A stretch of DNA of 64,000 nucleotides, taken from JBLMYQ01 sp050260055 (GTDB lineage: Bacteria > Bacillota > Clostridia > Acetivibrionales > UBA4821). The notes beneath the pieces are model-generated. The model did not search any database. It was given only the letters and a program-made list of their open reading frames with translations, and was not told where the DNA came from. The stretch spans positions 134,956 to 198,955 of the forward strand of contig JBLNBO010000005.1 of the NCBI GenBank assembly GCA_050260055.1, written 5' to 3'. A program made the translations under genes and the position numbers. Shown here one piece after another: positions 41,667-50,722 of the stretch. Positions within the stretch are counted from its first letter, which is position 1. Each line of letters starts with the position of its first letter.

Positions 41667-42062
41667 ATGAGTACAAATCAAATAGGCGGAATTAATAATA
41701 ATCTGGTTGATTTTTCGGTTGATAATGCTAAAAGCCAAGTGAAAACTAATGAATTCGAAAATACCCTAAAAAAGGCTTATAGCGAAAAAGACGAAAAACA
41801 GTTAAAAAAAGTCTGTAAAGATTTTGAACAGATAATGCTTAATATGATGTTCAAACAGATGCGAGCCACTGTTCAAAAATCTGATTTAACCGATAACAGT
41901 TTTGCAACAGAAACCTTCCAAAGCATGTATGACGAAAAGATTACTGAAGAAATGGCAAAAGGGAAAGGGATTGGGCTTGCGGATATGCTTTATAAGAGCT
42001 TATCCAAAGATATGGACAAAACTTATGCTCCTTCAGACAAAAAAATAGAAACAAAAGAATAA
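41667..42062 (+). CDS. flgJ: Rod-binding protein, FlgJ N-terminal domain
   Basis: A 131-residue protein equal to the rod-capping N-terminal domain of FlgJ (KQLKKVCKDFEQIMLNMMFKQMRATV, then MYDEKITEEMAKGKGIGLADMLYKSL). The peptidoglycan hydrolase domain found in proteobacterial FlgJ is absent, as usual in Firmicutes. The ATG at 41667 is favoured because GGGTGGA precedes it. The gene ends at a terminator. Confidence 0.85.
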   Translation: MSTNQIGGINNNLVDFSVDNAKSQVKTNEFENTLKKAYSEKDEKQLKKVCKDFEQIMLNMMFKQMRATVQKSDLTDNSFATETFQSMYDEKITEEMAKGKGIGLADMLYKSLSKDMDKTYAPSDKKIETKE

Positions 42063-42084
42063 AAGCTGCGCAGCAGCTTTTTCT
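42061..42084 (+). terminator. Terminator after flgJ
   Basis: AAAAGCTGC/GCAGCTTTT with a three-base loop, then a T/C run. Confidence 0.85.
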
Positions 42085-42134
42085 TTTTTTCTAAATATTA
42101 TATAATACTTTTAATAAGAAAATGGAGGTGAATG

Positions 42135-42557
42135 ATGCTTAGCAATAGCGAGATTCAAAAAATAATTCCCCATAGGTATCCATTCCTCTTAGTTGATAGA
42201 ATAGATGAACTCGAACCCGGGAAAAAGGCGGTAGGGACTAAGAATGTTACAATAAACGAACCCTTCTTTCAAGGGCATTTTCCGGGCAATCCTATTATGC
42301 CGGGAGTGCTGATTGTTGAAGCTCTTGCACAGGTTGGCTGTGTCGCAATGCTATCCCTTGAAGAGAACAAAGGAAAGTTGGGCGTTTTTACGGGAATAAA
42401 TGATGTAAGAATACGAAAACAGGTTGTACCTGGCGATACATTAAGGCTTGAAGCAGAAATGACAGCAATGAAAAGAAATATTGGGAAAGCAAAGATATGT
42501 GCAACTGTTGATGGCAAGGTTGCGGTTGATGGAGAAATAATGTTTGCTTTGGTATAA
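42135..42557 (+). CDS. fabZ: 3-hydroxyacyl-ACP dehydratase FabZ
   Basis: Dehydrates 3-hydroxyacyl-ACP in fatty acid elongation. The 140-residue hot-dog-fold protein has the active-site HFPGNPIMPGVLIVEALAQVG with the catalytic His and Glu. GGAGGTG lies before two adjacent ATG codons; the second (42135) has better spacing. The order flgF/flhO, flgG/flhP, fabZ is also found in Bacillus, supporting the identification. Confidence 0.94.
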   Translation: MLSNSEIQKIIPHRYPFLLVDRIDELEPGKKAVGTKNVTINEPFFQGHFPGNPIMPGVLIVEALAQVGCVAMLSLEENKGKLGVFTGINDVRIRKQVVPGDTLRLEAEMTAMKRNIGKAKICATVDGKVAVDGEIMFALV

Positions 42558-42560
42558 ATA

Positions 42561-42595
42561 AAAAATGCGATAGGGATTTTTCCTATCGCATTTTT
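42561..42595. terminator. Bidirectional terminator between fabZ and murC
   Basis: AAAAATGCGATAGG/CCTATCGCATTTTT around a seven-base loop; the murC stop is nine bases beyond it. Confidence 0.9.
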
Positions 42596-42603
42596 GTAGT
42601 TAA

Positions 42604-43980
42604 TTATTTTTCCAGAAGCATTTCTCCAATTTTAAATACATTTCCTGCGCCCATTGTCATTACCAAGTCTCCGGGCATTGCACCCTCTCTAATCAGTCTT
42701 ACTGCTTCCTCAAAGCTATATGCATAGACTGCATTTGCGGATTCCTTATTTATTGCATCTACAAGGTCTTTTGAATGAATTTCTCCCGTATTATTTTCTC
42801 TTGCTGCATAAATATCTGTAATTATAACGTGATTTGCTGATTTAAATGCGGATGCAAATTCATTTAAGAGTGATTTGGTTCGTGTGTATGTGTGAGGTTG
42901 AAATATGCACCAAAGCGAATTTGGGTTTTGTTTTGAAGCAGCCTCAAGGGTTGCCTTTACTTCAGAAGGGTGATGTGCATAATCATCTACAATCCTAAAA
43001 CCGCTAGTTTCACCAACATACTCAAACCTTCTTTTTGCGCCAGAGAATCTTTCAAGAGAAGCCTTAATTCTTTCAAAATCTGTCCCATAATAAGCACAGG
43101 CGGCAATACAGGCAAGCGCGTTGTATACGTTGTGCCTTCCAGGGATTGAAAGCTGAATATTTCCGATTAGCGAACCTTTGTGATATACATTAAAGCCGGC
43201 GCATCCTCTTACATTGAAAGATATTTGCTCAGCTTTCCAATCGGCATTACTACTAATTCCAAAAGATATTTTATTTCTGTCAATTCTTTTAAATATATCA
43301 ATTACGTTCTCATCGTCAAAATTCCCTATAACAACCCCGGAAGATGAAACCTTATTTCCGAATTTCAAAAACGAAGATTTTACATGATCAAGATCCTTAA
43401 AGAAATCAAGATGATCCATTTCTATATTAAGAATGATGCCACAGTCTGGATAAAATTTTAGAAAACTTTCAACATACTCGCAGGCTTCGGTTACAAGGAG
43501 CTCGCTGGCCCCTATTCTATAATTTCCTCCAATGGAACTTAGCTCTCCTCCGACTAATACTGTCGGGTCTGAACCTGATTCGGTTAAAGCCGAAGCGACC
43601 ATGGAAGTAGTCGTTGTTTTTCCATGTGTTCCCGATACTGCAATTGTTTTAGAATAAATACCTGTAATTTCCCCTAGCAAACTTGCACGGTCTACCAAAG
43701 GTAGATTTAATTCCTTGGCCCTTATCATTTCAGGGTTATCGGCCTTAACAGCTGCCGTATAAACAACGCCATCAGCACCATCAACATTTTGAGCTTGATG
43801 TGGAATATTAATCTCGATTCCGGAATTTTTCAACCTATCTGTAATATGCGAAGGATTGAGATCAGAACCTGAGATGACATAGCCCCATTTTATAAGAATT
43901 TCAGCCAATCCGCTCATACTGATTCCGCCTATTCCTATCATATGTATCCGTTGCCCTTTTTTTATACTGTTTAAAAACAA
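42604..43980 (-). CDS. murC: UDP-N-acetylmuramate-L-alanine ligase
   Basis: Adds L-Ala to UDP-MurNAc in peptidoglycan synthesis. The 458-residue protein has the Rossmann-like IHMIGIGGISMSGLA, the ATP loop SGTHGKTTTTSM, the Mg-site region with EMDHLDFF, the central SIPGRHNVYNALA and the C-terminal DDYAHHPSEVKATL and FQPHTYTRT. On the minus strand GAGGTG (43992-43987) is six bases before a TTG at 43980; the alternative GTG at 43989 lies within the site itself. Monocistronic. Confidence 0.94.
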   Translation of the reverse strand: MFLNSIKKGQRIHMIGIGGISMSGLAEILIKWGYVISGSDLNPSHITDRLKNSGIEINIPHQAQNVDGADGVVYTAAVKADNPEMIRAKELNLPLVDRASLLGEITGIYSKTIAVSGTHGKTTTTSMVASALTESGSDPTVLVGGELSSIGGNYRIGASELLVTEACEYVESFLKFYPDCGIILNIEMDHLDFFKDLDHVKSSFLKFGNKVSSSGVVIGNFDDENVIDIFKRIDRNKISFGISSNADWKAEQISFNVRGCAGFNVYHKGSLIGNIQLSIPGRHNVYNALACIAACAYYGTDFERIKASLERFSGAKRRFEYVGETSGFRIVDDYAHHPSEVKATLEAASKQNPNSLWCIFQPHTYTRTKSLLNEFASAFKSANHVIITDIYAARENNTGEIHSKDLVDAINKESANAVYAYSFEEAVRLIREGAMPGDLVMTMGAGNVFKIGEMLLEK

Positions 43981-44245
43981 AACATACACCTCGATTCGTT
44001 ATACCTTGATGAAATTATAGAAATTATATTCCATTAACAAGTATATATTACCAGTACGAACAAAAAAGTAAATAGTAAACCTAAAATATATTATATCAAA
44101 AATTCTCCCGATTATAATTTTTTTAGAATACCCATAAAAATAATCAAAACAGGTAAATTTAAACTTAATACTGAGAGAAATATTGGCTATGACGGTAAAA
44201 TTTTAAAAATATCATAAAAAATGTTAGAATTTTATTGCAAAAAGA

Positions 44246-44270
44246 AGGAAATTTAAAAAATATATCGAAC
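44246..44270 (+). promoter_or_regulatory. Sigma-H type promoter of spoVG
   Basis: AGGAAAT (44246-44252), 14 bp, then GAAC (44267-44270) matches the spacing and core of the well-known Bacillus subtilis spoVG sigma-H promoter (AGGATTT-N14-GAAT). The remainder of the 43981-44312 spacer is AT-rich and holds no gene that I can see. Confidence 0.6.
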
Positions 44271-44312
44271 TTAACAGTAAGCGTAATATTATAACCGAAG
44301 GGTGGTAGCAGT

Positions 44313-44576
44313 ATGGAAATCACAGATATCCGCATAAGGAAAATCAACACAGAATCTAGAATGAAGGCAGTCGTTTCAGTGACTTTTGACAATGAATTCG
44401 TAGTGCACGATATTAAGATTATTGAAAGTCAAAACGGCCTATTCATTGCAATGCCAAGCAGAAAAACTCCAGAAGGAGAATTTAAGGACATTGCACATCC
44501 AATAAATGCTGAAACAAGAGAGAAAATTCAGACAGCTATACTTTCAAAGTTTGAGGCTGCAGCTGAAACTGAGTAA
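44313..44576 (+). CDS. spoVG: Septation/sporulation regulator SpoVG
   Basis: An 87-residue RNA/DNA-binding regulator conserved in Firmicutes. The MEITDIRIRKINTESRMKAVVSVTFDNEFVVHDIKII start and PSRKTPEGEFKDIAHPIN core are diagnostic. AGGGTGGTAG precedes the ATG. A sigma-H-type promoter upstream fits early-sporulation expression. It stands alone, not next to purR/yabJ or glmU as in Bacillus. Confidence 0.95.
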   Translation: MEITDIRIRKINTESRMKAVVSVTFDNEFVVHDIKIIESQNGLFIAMPSRKTPEGEFKDIAHPINAETREKIQTAILSKFEAAAETE

Positions 44577-44595
44577 AAATTATATATAAATCAAG

Positions 44596-44639
44596 AGACA
44601 CTTTGAAGACACAATCTTAGTTGTGTTTTCAAAGTGTCT
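44596..44639 (+). terminator. Terminator after spoVG
   Basis: A 19-bp stem with one G-T wobble (AGACACTTTGAAGACACAA and partner), loop TCTTAG. Confidence 0.85.
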
Positions 44640-44767
44640 TCTATTTTGCACTTTAAATAAAAAGATGATAAAATTTTTATCAGAATAAACCTGTGTTAAT
44701 AATTAAAAACAAGGCAAATTATAATACTAGTATTTTTGATATTAATTAGCTGATAAGGGGTTTGATT

Positions 44768-46603
44768 ATGTTTGACATAAAGGAAGAAGTAAAAAAGCTT
44801 CCATTAAAACCTGGTGTTTATATAATGAAGGATGCATATGACAATATTTTGTATATTGGAAAAGCTGCATTTTTAAAAAAACGAGTCAGCCAATATTTCA
44901 GGCCGTCGGCAAACCTATCGCCAAGAATAAGCAATATGGTTTCAAGGGTTGACAGCTTTGAGTATATAATTACAGGCTCGGAGACGGAAGCTCTTATTTT
45001 AGAATGTAATCTCATTAAAGAGCATAAGCCAAGATTTAACGTACTCATGAAAGATGATAAAAATTATCCCTATATAAAAGTAACAATGATGGACGAGTTT
45101 CCGAAAATTTATATTACGCGCAAGATAATAAAGGATGGTTCTAAATACTTCGGTCCATATGCGGATTCGGGAGCAGTCAAAGAGATAGTAAACCTAATTA
45201 ACAAGATATTTCAACTCAAGACATGCAGCCGTGATTTACCAAAAGAAATTGGCAGAGGAAGGACTTGCTTAAATTATCATATTAATCAATGCCTGGGTCC
45301 ATGTCAGGGATATATTTCGTCTAATGATTACAGAGAGATTATTACTGAGATATGTAATTTCCTAGATGGTAAGCACCAGAGAATAATTCAAAGAATGGAA
45401 CAGCAAATGAAGGAAGCCTCAGAAAATACGGAATTTGAAAAAGCGGCAGCTTTACGTGATAGAATTAACTCTGCAAATATACTGCTCCGGAAACAATTTG
45501 TTGAAGAAACGGGAGATTCGGATACAGATATAGATATAATTGGTTTGGCAAGGGGTATAGATGATGCCTGCATACAAGTTTTTTTCGTAAGAAATGGCAA
45601 ATTGGTAGGGCGTGAAAACTTTTTGTTTAAAGGAATGATGGGGGTAGATGATGAAGAAATCATTTCTTCATTCCTTAAACAGTTCTACTCATTAATTATC
45701 TATATTCCAAGAAAGATATTGCTTAGTAATAATGTTCAAGAAAAAGAATCTATTGAAAAATGGCTTACAGAAAAGAAAGGTTCACGGATAGAAATTAGAG
45801 TACCGCAAAAGGGAGACAAAAGAAATCTTCTTGAAATTGCACGAAGAAATGCAGAGCTGGAACTTCATAGGCAGGGAATAGGATATGATGCAGCTTTATT
45901 ACAGCTCAAGGGAATGTTGAATATTGAAAAGAATATTTTTAGAATAGAGGCTTTTGATATATCAAACCTTTCAAGCTCTGCTGTTGTTGGGGCAATGGTA
46001 GTATTTGAGAATGGAAGGATGGATAAGAGCCAATACAAGAGGTTTAAGATTAAAACAGTCAAAGGACAGGATGACCCTGCCTGTATAAATGAGGTTATAA
46101 GCAGAAGACTGAGACGTGCATTAAGTCCAAACACGACGGATGCTGAGACCAGAGGGTTTCTAAAGCTTCCAGATTTAATTTTGATTGATGGGGGAATTAA
46201 TCAGTTAAGAGCTGGTATACAGGGAGTTAGAGAATCGAATATGAATATTTCCTGCGCAGGGATGGTTAAGGATAGAAAGCATAAGACTAGAGGGCTTGTA
46301 ACAGAGTTGGAAGAAGATATAGAGTTGAAGAAAAGCGGGCAAGTCATGAAGCTTATATCTGAAATTCAAGAAGAGGTTCATCGCTTTACGGTTGATTATC
46401 ATAGAAAGCTAAGAACCAGAGAAACAATAAATTCAGTGCTTGATGATATAGAAGGGATTGGAATTACACGTAAAAAAGAATTATTAAAGCATTTCGGTTC
46501 AATTGAAAGAATTAAAGAAGCATCGGTTGAGGATTTATTAAATGTCAAAACTATGAATACAAAATCTGCAGAAACTGTTTATAAATATTTTCACAATCAA
46601 TAA
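44768..46603 (+). CDS. uvrC: Excinuclease ABC subunit C
   Basis: Makes the dual incisions in nucleotide excision repair. The 611-residue protein has the N-terminal GIY-YIG nuclease (PGVYIMKDAYDNILYIGKA), the Cys-rich CLNYHINQCLGPC, a UVR motif (near 205-240), the RNase H-like C-terminal nuclease (EAFDISNLSSSAVVGAMVVFENG, then LILIDGGINQL) and a C-terminal helix-hairpin-helix region. The ATG at 44768 follows AAGGGG. Monocistronic, with a terminator. Confidence 0.95.
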   Translation: MFDIKEEVKKLPLKPGVYIMKDAYDNILYIGKAAFLKKRVSQYFRPSANLSPRISNMVSRVDSFEYIITGSETEALILECNLIKEHKPRFNVLMKDDKNYPYIKVTMMDEFPKIYITRKIIKDGSKYFGPYADSGAVKEIVNLINKIFQLKTCSRDLPKEIGRGRTCLNYHINQCLGPCQGYISSNDYREIITEICNFLDGKHQRIIQRMEQQMKEASENTEFEKAAALRDRINSANILLRKQFVEETGDSDTDIDIIGLARGIDDACIQVFFVRNGKLVGRENFLFKGMMGVDDEEIISSFLKQFYSLIIYIPRKILLSNNVQEKESIEKWLTEKKGSRIEIRVPQKGDKRNLLEIARRNAELELHRQGIGYDAALLQLKGMLNIEKNIFRIEAFDISNLSSSAVVGAMVVFENGRMDKSQYKRFKIKTVKGQDDPACINEVISRRLRRALSPNTTDAETRGFLKLPDLILIDGGINQLRAGIQGVRESNMNISCAGMVKDRKHKTRGLVTELEEDIELKKSGQVMKLISEIQEEVHRFTVDYHRKLRTRETINSVLDDIEGIGITRKKELLKHFGSIERIKEASVEDLLNVKTMNTKSAETVYKYFHNQ

Positions 46604-46636
46604 AAATAGCTTGAGAGAAACTCTCAAGCTATTTTT
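46602..46636. terminator. Bidirectional terminator between uvrC and the Met-rich gene
   Basis: A 16-bp perfect stem (AAAAATAGCTTGAGAG and complement) with an AAA loop, overlapping both gene ends. Confidence 0.92.
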
Positions 46637-46862
46637 ACTCACTATTTTTTTTAAATTGATTGCATTTTTCCATATACTCTAAGTATTTACACATGTACTT
46701 ATAATACATATACATGTATTCAAGATACATCATCGGATTTTGCATATAAGGTTCAGCAAAAGGCATTCCCATTTTTGGCATGCCCATTTGGGGCATTTCC
46801 ATTGCAATATCTCCGGTTGGATTATAACCCATCATTGCTGAATAGTCTTTCATTATGTCCAT
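46635..46862 (-). CDS. Methionine- and tyrosine-rich small protein
   Basis: A 75-residue protein with 17 methionines. It has a PQMGMPKMGMP repeat in the middle and a Tyr/Met helix (YLEYMYMYYKYMCKYLEYMEK) with two cysteines near the end. A strong AGGAGG (46869-46874) sets the ATG at 46862; the longer frame upstream has no site. Met-rich motifs can bind copper, and Tyr/Met-rich small proteins occur in spore coats. Neither role is proven. Confidence 0.65.
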   Translation of the reverse strand: MDIMKDYSAMMGYNPTGDIAMEMPQMGMPKMGMPFAEPYMQNPMMYLEYMYMYYKYMCKYLEYMEKCNQFKKNSE

Positions 46863-47000
46863 AATAAACCTCCTAAGGATTTCATATATAATTAGTATAT
46901 AAAATTTAGGCTTCAAGGTTACACTGAAATTTGTGATGAATTGTTATTAATGATATATAGACTAATTTAAAAGATAATTGGAAATAATATTGAAAAACCA

Positions 47001-47029
47001 TTGGAAAAGCTATTTTTGTATGGTATAAT
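47001..47029 (+). promoter_or_regulatory. Sigma-A promoter before the 47102 gene
   Basis: TTGGAA (47001-47006) and TATAAT (47024-47029) with a 17-bp spacer and an extended TGG just before the -10. Confidence 0.65.
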
Positions 47030-47101
47030 AGATGTTGATAAGTAGACAAGCAATATGATTTGTTCATATGGGTACTCATTAATTTGCGGGAGGTGATACC
47101 T

Positions 47102-47494
47102 ATGAGAAAAATCAACAGTAAAGCGGTTTACAATAGGTTAATGAAAACCTATGGAAACTCTTTTCAAAGCATACTTGATTATCACTCGCTAAAAACCAAT
47201 GATGAAGGAATATATACCCAAGACGCAACGGTTAGGCAAATTCAAGAACGGGACTTGCTAGATTATCAGAGAGAAGCGTTTGTTGAAGAAACGCTAGTAC
47301 TAGCCGGAAGTCTATGCAAAACTAATGATTCAATAGACTGTGTTGAGAAAGAAAGTATAATTTTCTTTACAGAAGGTTATGTCGAAGCAGAGGAAATTCC
47401 ATTCACTTCAAAAAGGGTACAGGAATCTATTGAGGTATTAGCGCAAAGGGTAACCAGAAATATTATCAATTCTAAAGGTGTGTATAAAGTATAA
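47102..47494 (+). CDS. Hypothetical protein, 130 aa
   Basis: A soluble helical protein opening MRKINSKAVYNRLMKTYGNSF. GGGAGGTGAT lies five bases before the ATG; the longer upstream frame has no site. It has its own sigma-A-type promoter and terminator. No domain was recognised. It precedes the VirD4-type cluster in the same direction but as a separate transcript. Confidence 0.6.
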   Translation: MRKINSKAVYNRLMKTYGNSFQSILDYHSLKTNDEGIYTQDATVRQIQERDLLDYQREAFVEETLVLAGSLCKTNDSIDCVEKESIIFFTEGYVEAEEIPFTSKRVQESIEVLAQRVTRNIINSKGVYKV

Positions 47495-47519
47495 GTGGTA
47501 TCCTGAATATGAAAATTAT

Positions 47520-47559
47520 AACCTTGGGCGTATTTTAAAAGCTCAAGGTTTGTTTTTTT
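47520..47559 (+). terminator. Terminator after the 47102 gene
   Basis: AACCTTGGGC/GCTCAAGGTT with one G-T wobble, an 11-base loop and a TGTTTTTTT tail. Confidence 0.85.
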
Positions 47560-47563
47560 GCAG

Positions 47564-47592
47564 ATGACAAATTTTTCATTTTGTTATATAAT
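47564..47592 (+). promoter_or_regulatory. Sigma-A promoter of the VirD4-type cluster
   Basis: ATGACA (47564-47569) and TATAAT (47587-47592) with a 17-bp spacer, directly after the terminator of the preceding gene. Confidence 0.55.
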
Positions 47593-47694
47593 ATAATCAT
47601 AGGCAAAAGAATAATATGTATTCTAATGACGAAATCTTGATAAACATTCTTTAATTTCCCAAATATACTTTCCTCTTGAAAAGGAGGGCTAATG

Positions 47695-48141
47695 ATGGAA
47701 AGCAGTAATCAAAGTAGTGCGCAGGCAGGTTTGGGGTTTTCCCATGCCAGCATCAATACTCTGGTAATTATGGATGAGCCGGAGGAAAACACAATTGTTT
47801 ATGCCTGGAAGGAAGGAGGCTTTAAAAAGCTTCCGTATGATGAGCATATTGCAAAATCGGGGCAGAAGGTAAAAACCTTCATGAGTCCGAATAAATCAGA
47901 GAGGGTAACAGTAGTTACAATAAACAAAGAAGAATTATGTATTACTTTAACGGTCGGGTTGATTGAGGATAACAGCTTAAAGGCTATTGGAAAACCTTTA
48001 AAGTATTATGGAAATAGAAACCTAGCAAAAGTAACAGAAAAATACATGCATAAAGTACCAATTGATAATCCAGTTATGTTTTTCTCTCTTAATCCGGATA
48101 ATTTCGGGGAAGAGATTAAACCAGTCATAATAAATAAGTAA
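47695..48141 (+). CDS. Hypothetical protein, first gene of the VirD4-type cluster
   Basis: A 148-residue soluble protein without recognisable domain. It starts with a Ser/Gln-rich tail (MESSNQSSAQAGLGF) followed by beta-rich sequence (NTLVIMDEPEENTIVYAW and ERVTVVTINKEELCITLTVG). AAGGAGGG lies before two ATG codons; 47695 has the better spacing. The next gene begins 24 bp downstream, so this is probably the head of an operon with the disordered protein and the coupling ATPase. Confidence 0.6.
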   Translation: MESSNQSSAQAGLGFSHASINTLVIMDEPEENTIVYAWKEGGFKKLPYDEHIAKSGQKVKTFMSPNKSERVTVVTINKEELCITLTVGLIEDNSLKAIGKPLKYYGNRNLAKVTEKYMHKVPIDNPVMFFSLNPDNFGEEIKPVIINK

Positions 48142-48165
48142 TTTAAGAAGTTTGGGGGAATTGTT

Positions 48166-48792
48166 ATGGGTAAAACTCCAGCTGAAAAAGGATATTATGT
48201 AGATGGTGCACTGGCTTTTGGCTTTGATGAAAGAGCGTTCAAAGAAGGAAAATCTGTTGCTTTTGCTACAGAGATTGATGCTAGCCAGCCAAATTTAGAA
48301 ACCTTTGAAAACACTCATGCGATTATTCAGGATATAGGAGACCATGAATTAAACCCTAGATATATTACTAAGGAACAGGAAAGAGACCAAGAACAGCAGC
48401 CAATAAGTACAAGGCAGGAACAAGTGCGTTCTGGACAAGAACCTATTCAAGCAAGTCAGGTCCAACAGCCTGTTCAAGATGGGCCCAATATGGCAGAATT
48501 GAACAAACATCCAGTATTAGATGCTGAAAGACTAAAGGAAAATAAAGACCAAACAATAGATGCAAGAAGTAATGAACAAAATAAAGATGAGAAACCAAGA
48601 GGACCTGAGATTAATCCAAAGGATTCTTCTATTTTCTCTATGTCAAGACAGCAAGCTGCTCCTACTGTTGAACAATCGAAGACCCCTGCAGATGGGCAGC
48701 AAAAGCCGCTTGACCCAAGAGAAGCAAGTGCTAGAAGGGTTGCAGAACAAAGAAAGGCAATGGAGCAGGGAGACAAAGAAGTGGGCAGATAA
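48166..48792 (+). CDS. Hypothetical protein with long disordered tail
   Basis: A 208-residue protein. Residues 1-70 look folded (KGYYVDGALAFGFDERAFKEGKSVAFATEID). The remainder is Gln/Glu/Pro/Arg-rich low complexity, predicted disordered, ending with RRVAEQRKAMEQGDKEVGR. GGGGGA precedes the ATG. Because it lies 43 bp before the VirD4-type gene, it could be an adaptor or a substrate presented to the ATPase. This is inference from position. Confidence 0.55.
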   Translation: MGKTPAEKGYYVDGALAFGFDERAFKEGKSVAFATEIDASQPNLETFENTHAIIQDIGDHELNPRYITKEQERDQEQQPISTRQEQVRSGQEPIQASQVQQPVQDGPNMAELNKHPVLDAERLKENKDQTIDARSNEQNKDEKPRGPEINPKDSSIFSMSRQQAAPTVEQSKTPADGQQKPLDPREASARRVAEQRKAMEQGDKEVGR

Positions 48793-48835
48793 CGGTTCTG
48801 ACAATACCATTACTAAGGAGGAAAAAGGATAGAAC

Positions 48836-50707
48836 ATGCTTAGAATACCCAAGGATTTGCAAAAAAGACTTATCGTATATGCGGTAATAATTGTTATATT
48901 TTGTGTTTATGTGACTTCATGTATGGCTGTTGCAAGCTTTTCTATAGAACAAGAAAACAAGAAAATGCCTAAGGAAAAAAGAATAGGTGGAATAGATTAT
49001 CTTGTAGCTTTACAAGATAAAACTACGGTTAACTTATCTAACCCCTTTGGCAACTTAGGTACGGTTTTTACTAACAAAGATGTAAGGAAAGTATACTTTG
49101 AATTTTCAAAGCTTGCTTTCCTTTTATTGTTTGGGTTATTTACCTTCTCAGAAATTAAGGTGTATTTGGGTAAAAGAGAATATGAAAACATAGAACATGG
49201 TTCGAGTAAATGGGCTACAGGAGAAGAGTTTGAGATACTTAACAAGAATAAAGGATTACTCCTAGGAGTTGGTAGATATCTTGATATAGACAGCAGGAAA
49301 ATTAATAAAAACGTATTAATATTCGGTGGAGCCGGTTCTAGAAAATCAAGAGGCTATGTTATGCCTAATATATTGAATATGCTTGGTTCCTATGTAATAA
49401 CAGACCCAAAAGGTGAACTTTATGATACTACTGCAGGGTTTTTAAAAGCAAACGGCTATGACGTAAAGGTTTTCAACCTGGTAAACCCGGACTGCAGTGA
49501 TAACTACAATCCGCTTGCTCATGTAAAAACCAATATAGATGTTGATATAATTGCAGATTCAATAATTGATAATACGAATGCTGGTGCAAAATCTGAGGAC
49601 CCATTTTGGCCGTTGGCAGAAAAGGCGCTGCTAAAATCCTGTATCTATTATATTTGTTCAAAATGCCCTCCGGAAGAACAGTCTCTCGCAAGCTGTCTTG
49701 CACTTGTTCGTGCAGGTGCTGATTTTGACTTAATGGATAATATGTTTATGGAGCTTCCATTTGACCATATGGGAAGGAAGAACTATGAAACCTTTAGATT
49801 GGCTGTTGATAAAACAAGAGCAGGAGTTTTGGTTGGATTGGCAACCAGGCTCAATCCTTTTGATACGCCGGAAATAGCATCTGTAATGAGTACAAATAAT
49901 ATTGATATTGAGGCTTTGGGGAAAAAGAAGACTGCAATATACTGCATAACTCCTGACAGCCACAGCACATTTAACTTCCTTGCAACCATGTTCTTTGGGC
50001 AGATTTTGCAAAGACTTTACGATGTTGCTGATAAGAATGGAGGTTCTTTGGATACTCAAGTATTCTTCATGTTGGACGAGTTTGCAAACACGGGAAGAAT
50101 TCCTGACTTTAACCAAAAAATTAGTACCAGCCGAAGCAGAAAGATTAATATCAGTATAATACTCCAGAGTTTGGACCAGCTTATAGACCTTTATAAGGAA
50201 ATTCATGAAAACATTATTTCAAACTGCGATACCCAGCTATTCTTGGGAAGCCAGGCGCTAAAAACCTGCGAATACATTTCAAAGAGTCTTGGTGAAACCA
50301 CAATCTCTAAAAAGACAGAGTCTTATAATACTCCATTTAAAGGAATCATGGGAAACATGCTTGGATCAGGCAGTGGACAGGGGAGTTACTCCATGACCAG
50401 CGGGGAACAGTCAATGGCTAGAACACTTATGACTGTTGATGAATTGAAGAGACTTGATTTGTGGACAGAAATTATAATGATAAAGGGTATAAACCCAATT
50501 AAATGTAAAAAGTTTGATATTGCACAGCATCCGGGATATGAGCAATCAGTCCAAACAAAAATACACCATAATGAAATTAAGGCTGATAGCAGGCCGGAAT
50601 GGCGAATATTCAATCCATACAACTATACTCCTTCGAATAACAACGAGCAGGAAATATCTGATGAAGAGCTAGAAAAGAGATTTGATGAATTGTTCAATAT
50701 AGTATAG
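48836..50707 (+). CDS. VirD4/TraG-type coupling ATPase
   Basis: A 623-residue member of the type IV coupling protein family. Two N-terminal membrane segments (about 13-35 and 88-105) precede an ATPase domain. The P-loop is GGAGSRKS (residues 164-171) in FGGAGSRKSRGYVMPNILN; the Gly normally before Lys is Arg. TDPKGELYD follows, with Walker B FFMLDEFANTG (D414, E415) and a conserved SRKINISIILQSL sensor region. These ATPases feed DNA or protein into type IV secretion channels. No relaxase, VirB4 or channel genes are nearby, so a protein-export role is as likely as conjugation. Confidence 0.85.
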   Translation: MLRIPKDLQKRLIVYAVIIVIFCVYVTSCMAVASFSIEQENKKMPKEKRIGGIDYLVALQDKTTVNLSNPFGNLGTVFTNKDVRKVYFEFSKLAFLLLFGLFTFSEIKVYLGKREYENIEHGSSKWATGEEFEILNKNKGLLLGVGRYLDIDSRKINKNVLIFGGAGSRKSRGYVMPNILNMLGSYVITDPKGELYDTTAGFLKANGYDVKVFNLVNPDCSDNYNPLAHVKTNIDVDIIADSIIDNTNAGAKSEDPFWPLAEKALLKSCIYYICSKCPPEEQSLASCLALVRAGADFDLMDNMFMELPFDHMGRKNYETFRLAVDKTRAGVLVGLATRLNPFDTPEIASVMSTNNIDIEALGKKKTAIYCITPDSHSTFNFLATMFFGQILQRLYDVADKNGGSLDTQVFFMLDEFANTGRIPDFNQKISTSRSRKINISIILQSLDQLIDLYKEIHENIISNCDTQLFLGSQALKTCEYISKSLGETTISKKTESYNTPFKGIMGNMLGSGSGQGSYSMTSGEQSMARTLMTVDELKRLDLWTEIIMIKGINPIKCKKFDIAQHPGYEQSVQTKIHHNEIKADSRPEWRIFNPYNYTPSNNNEQEISDEELEKRFDELFNIV

Positions 50708-50722
50708 AATAGGTGAAGAAAT

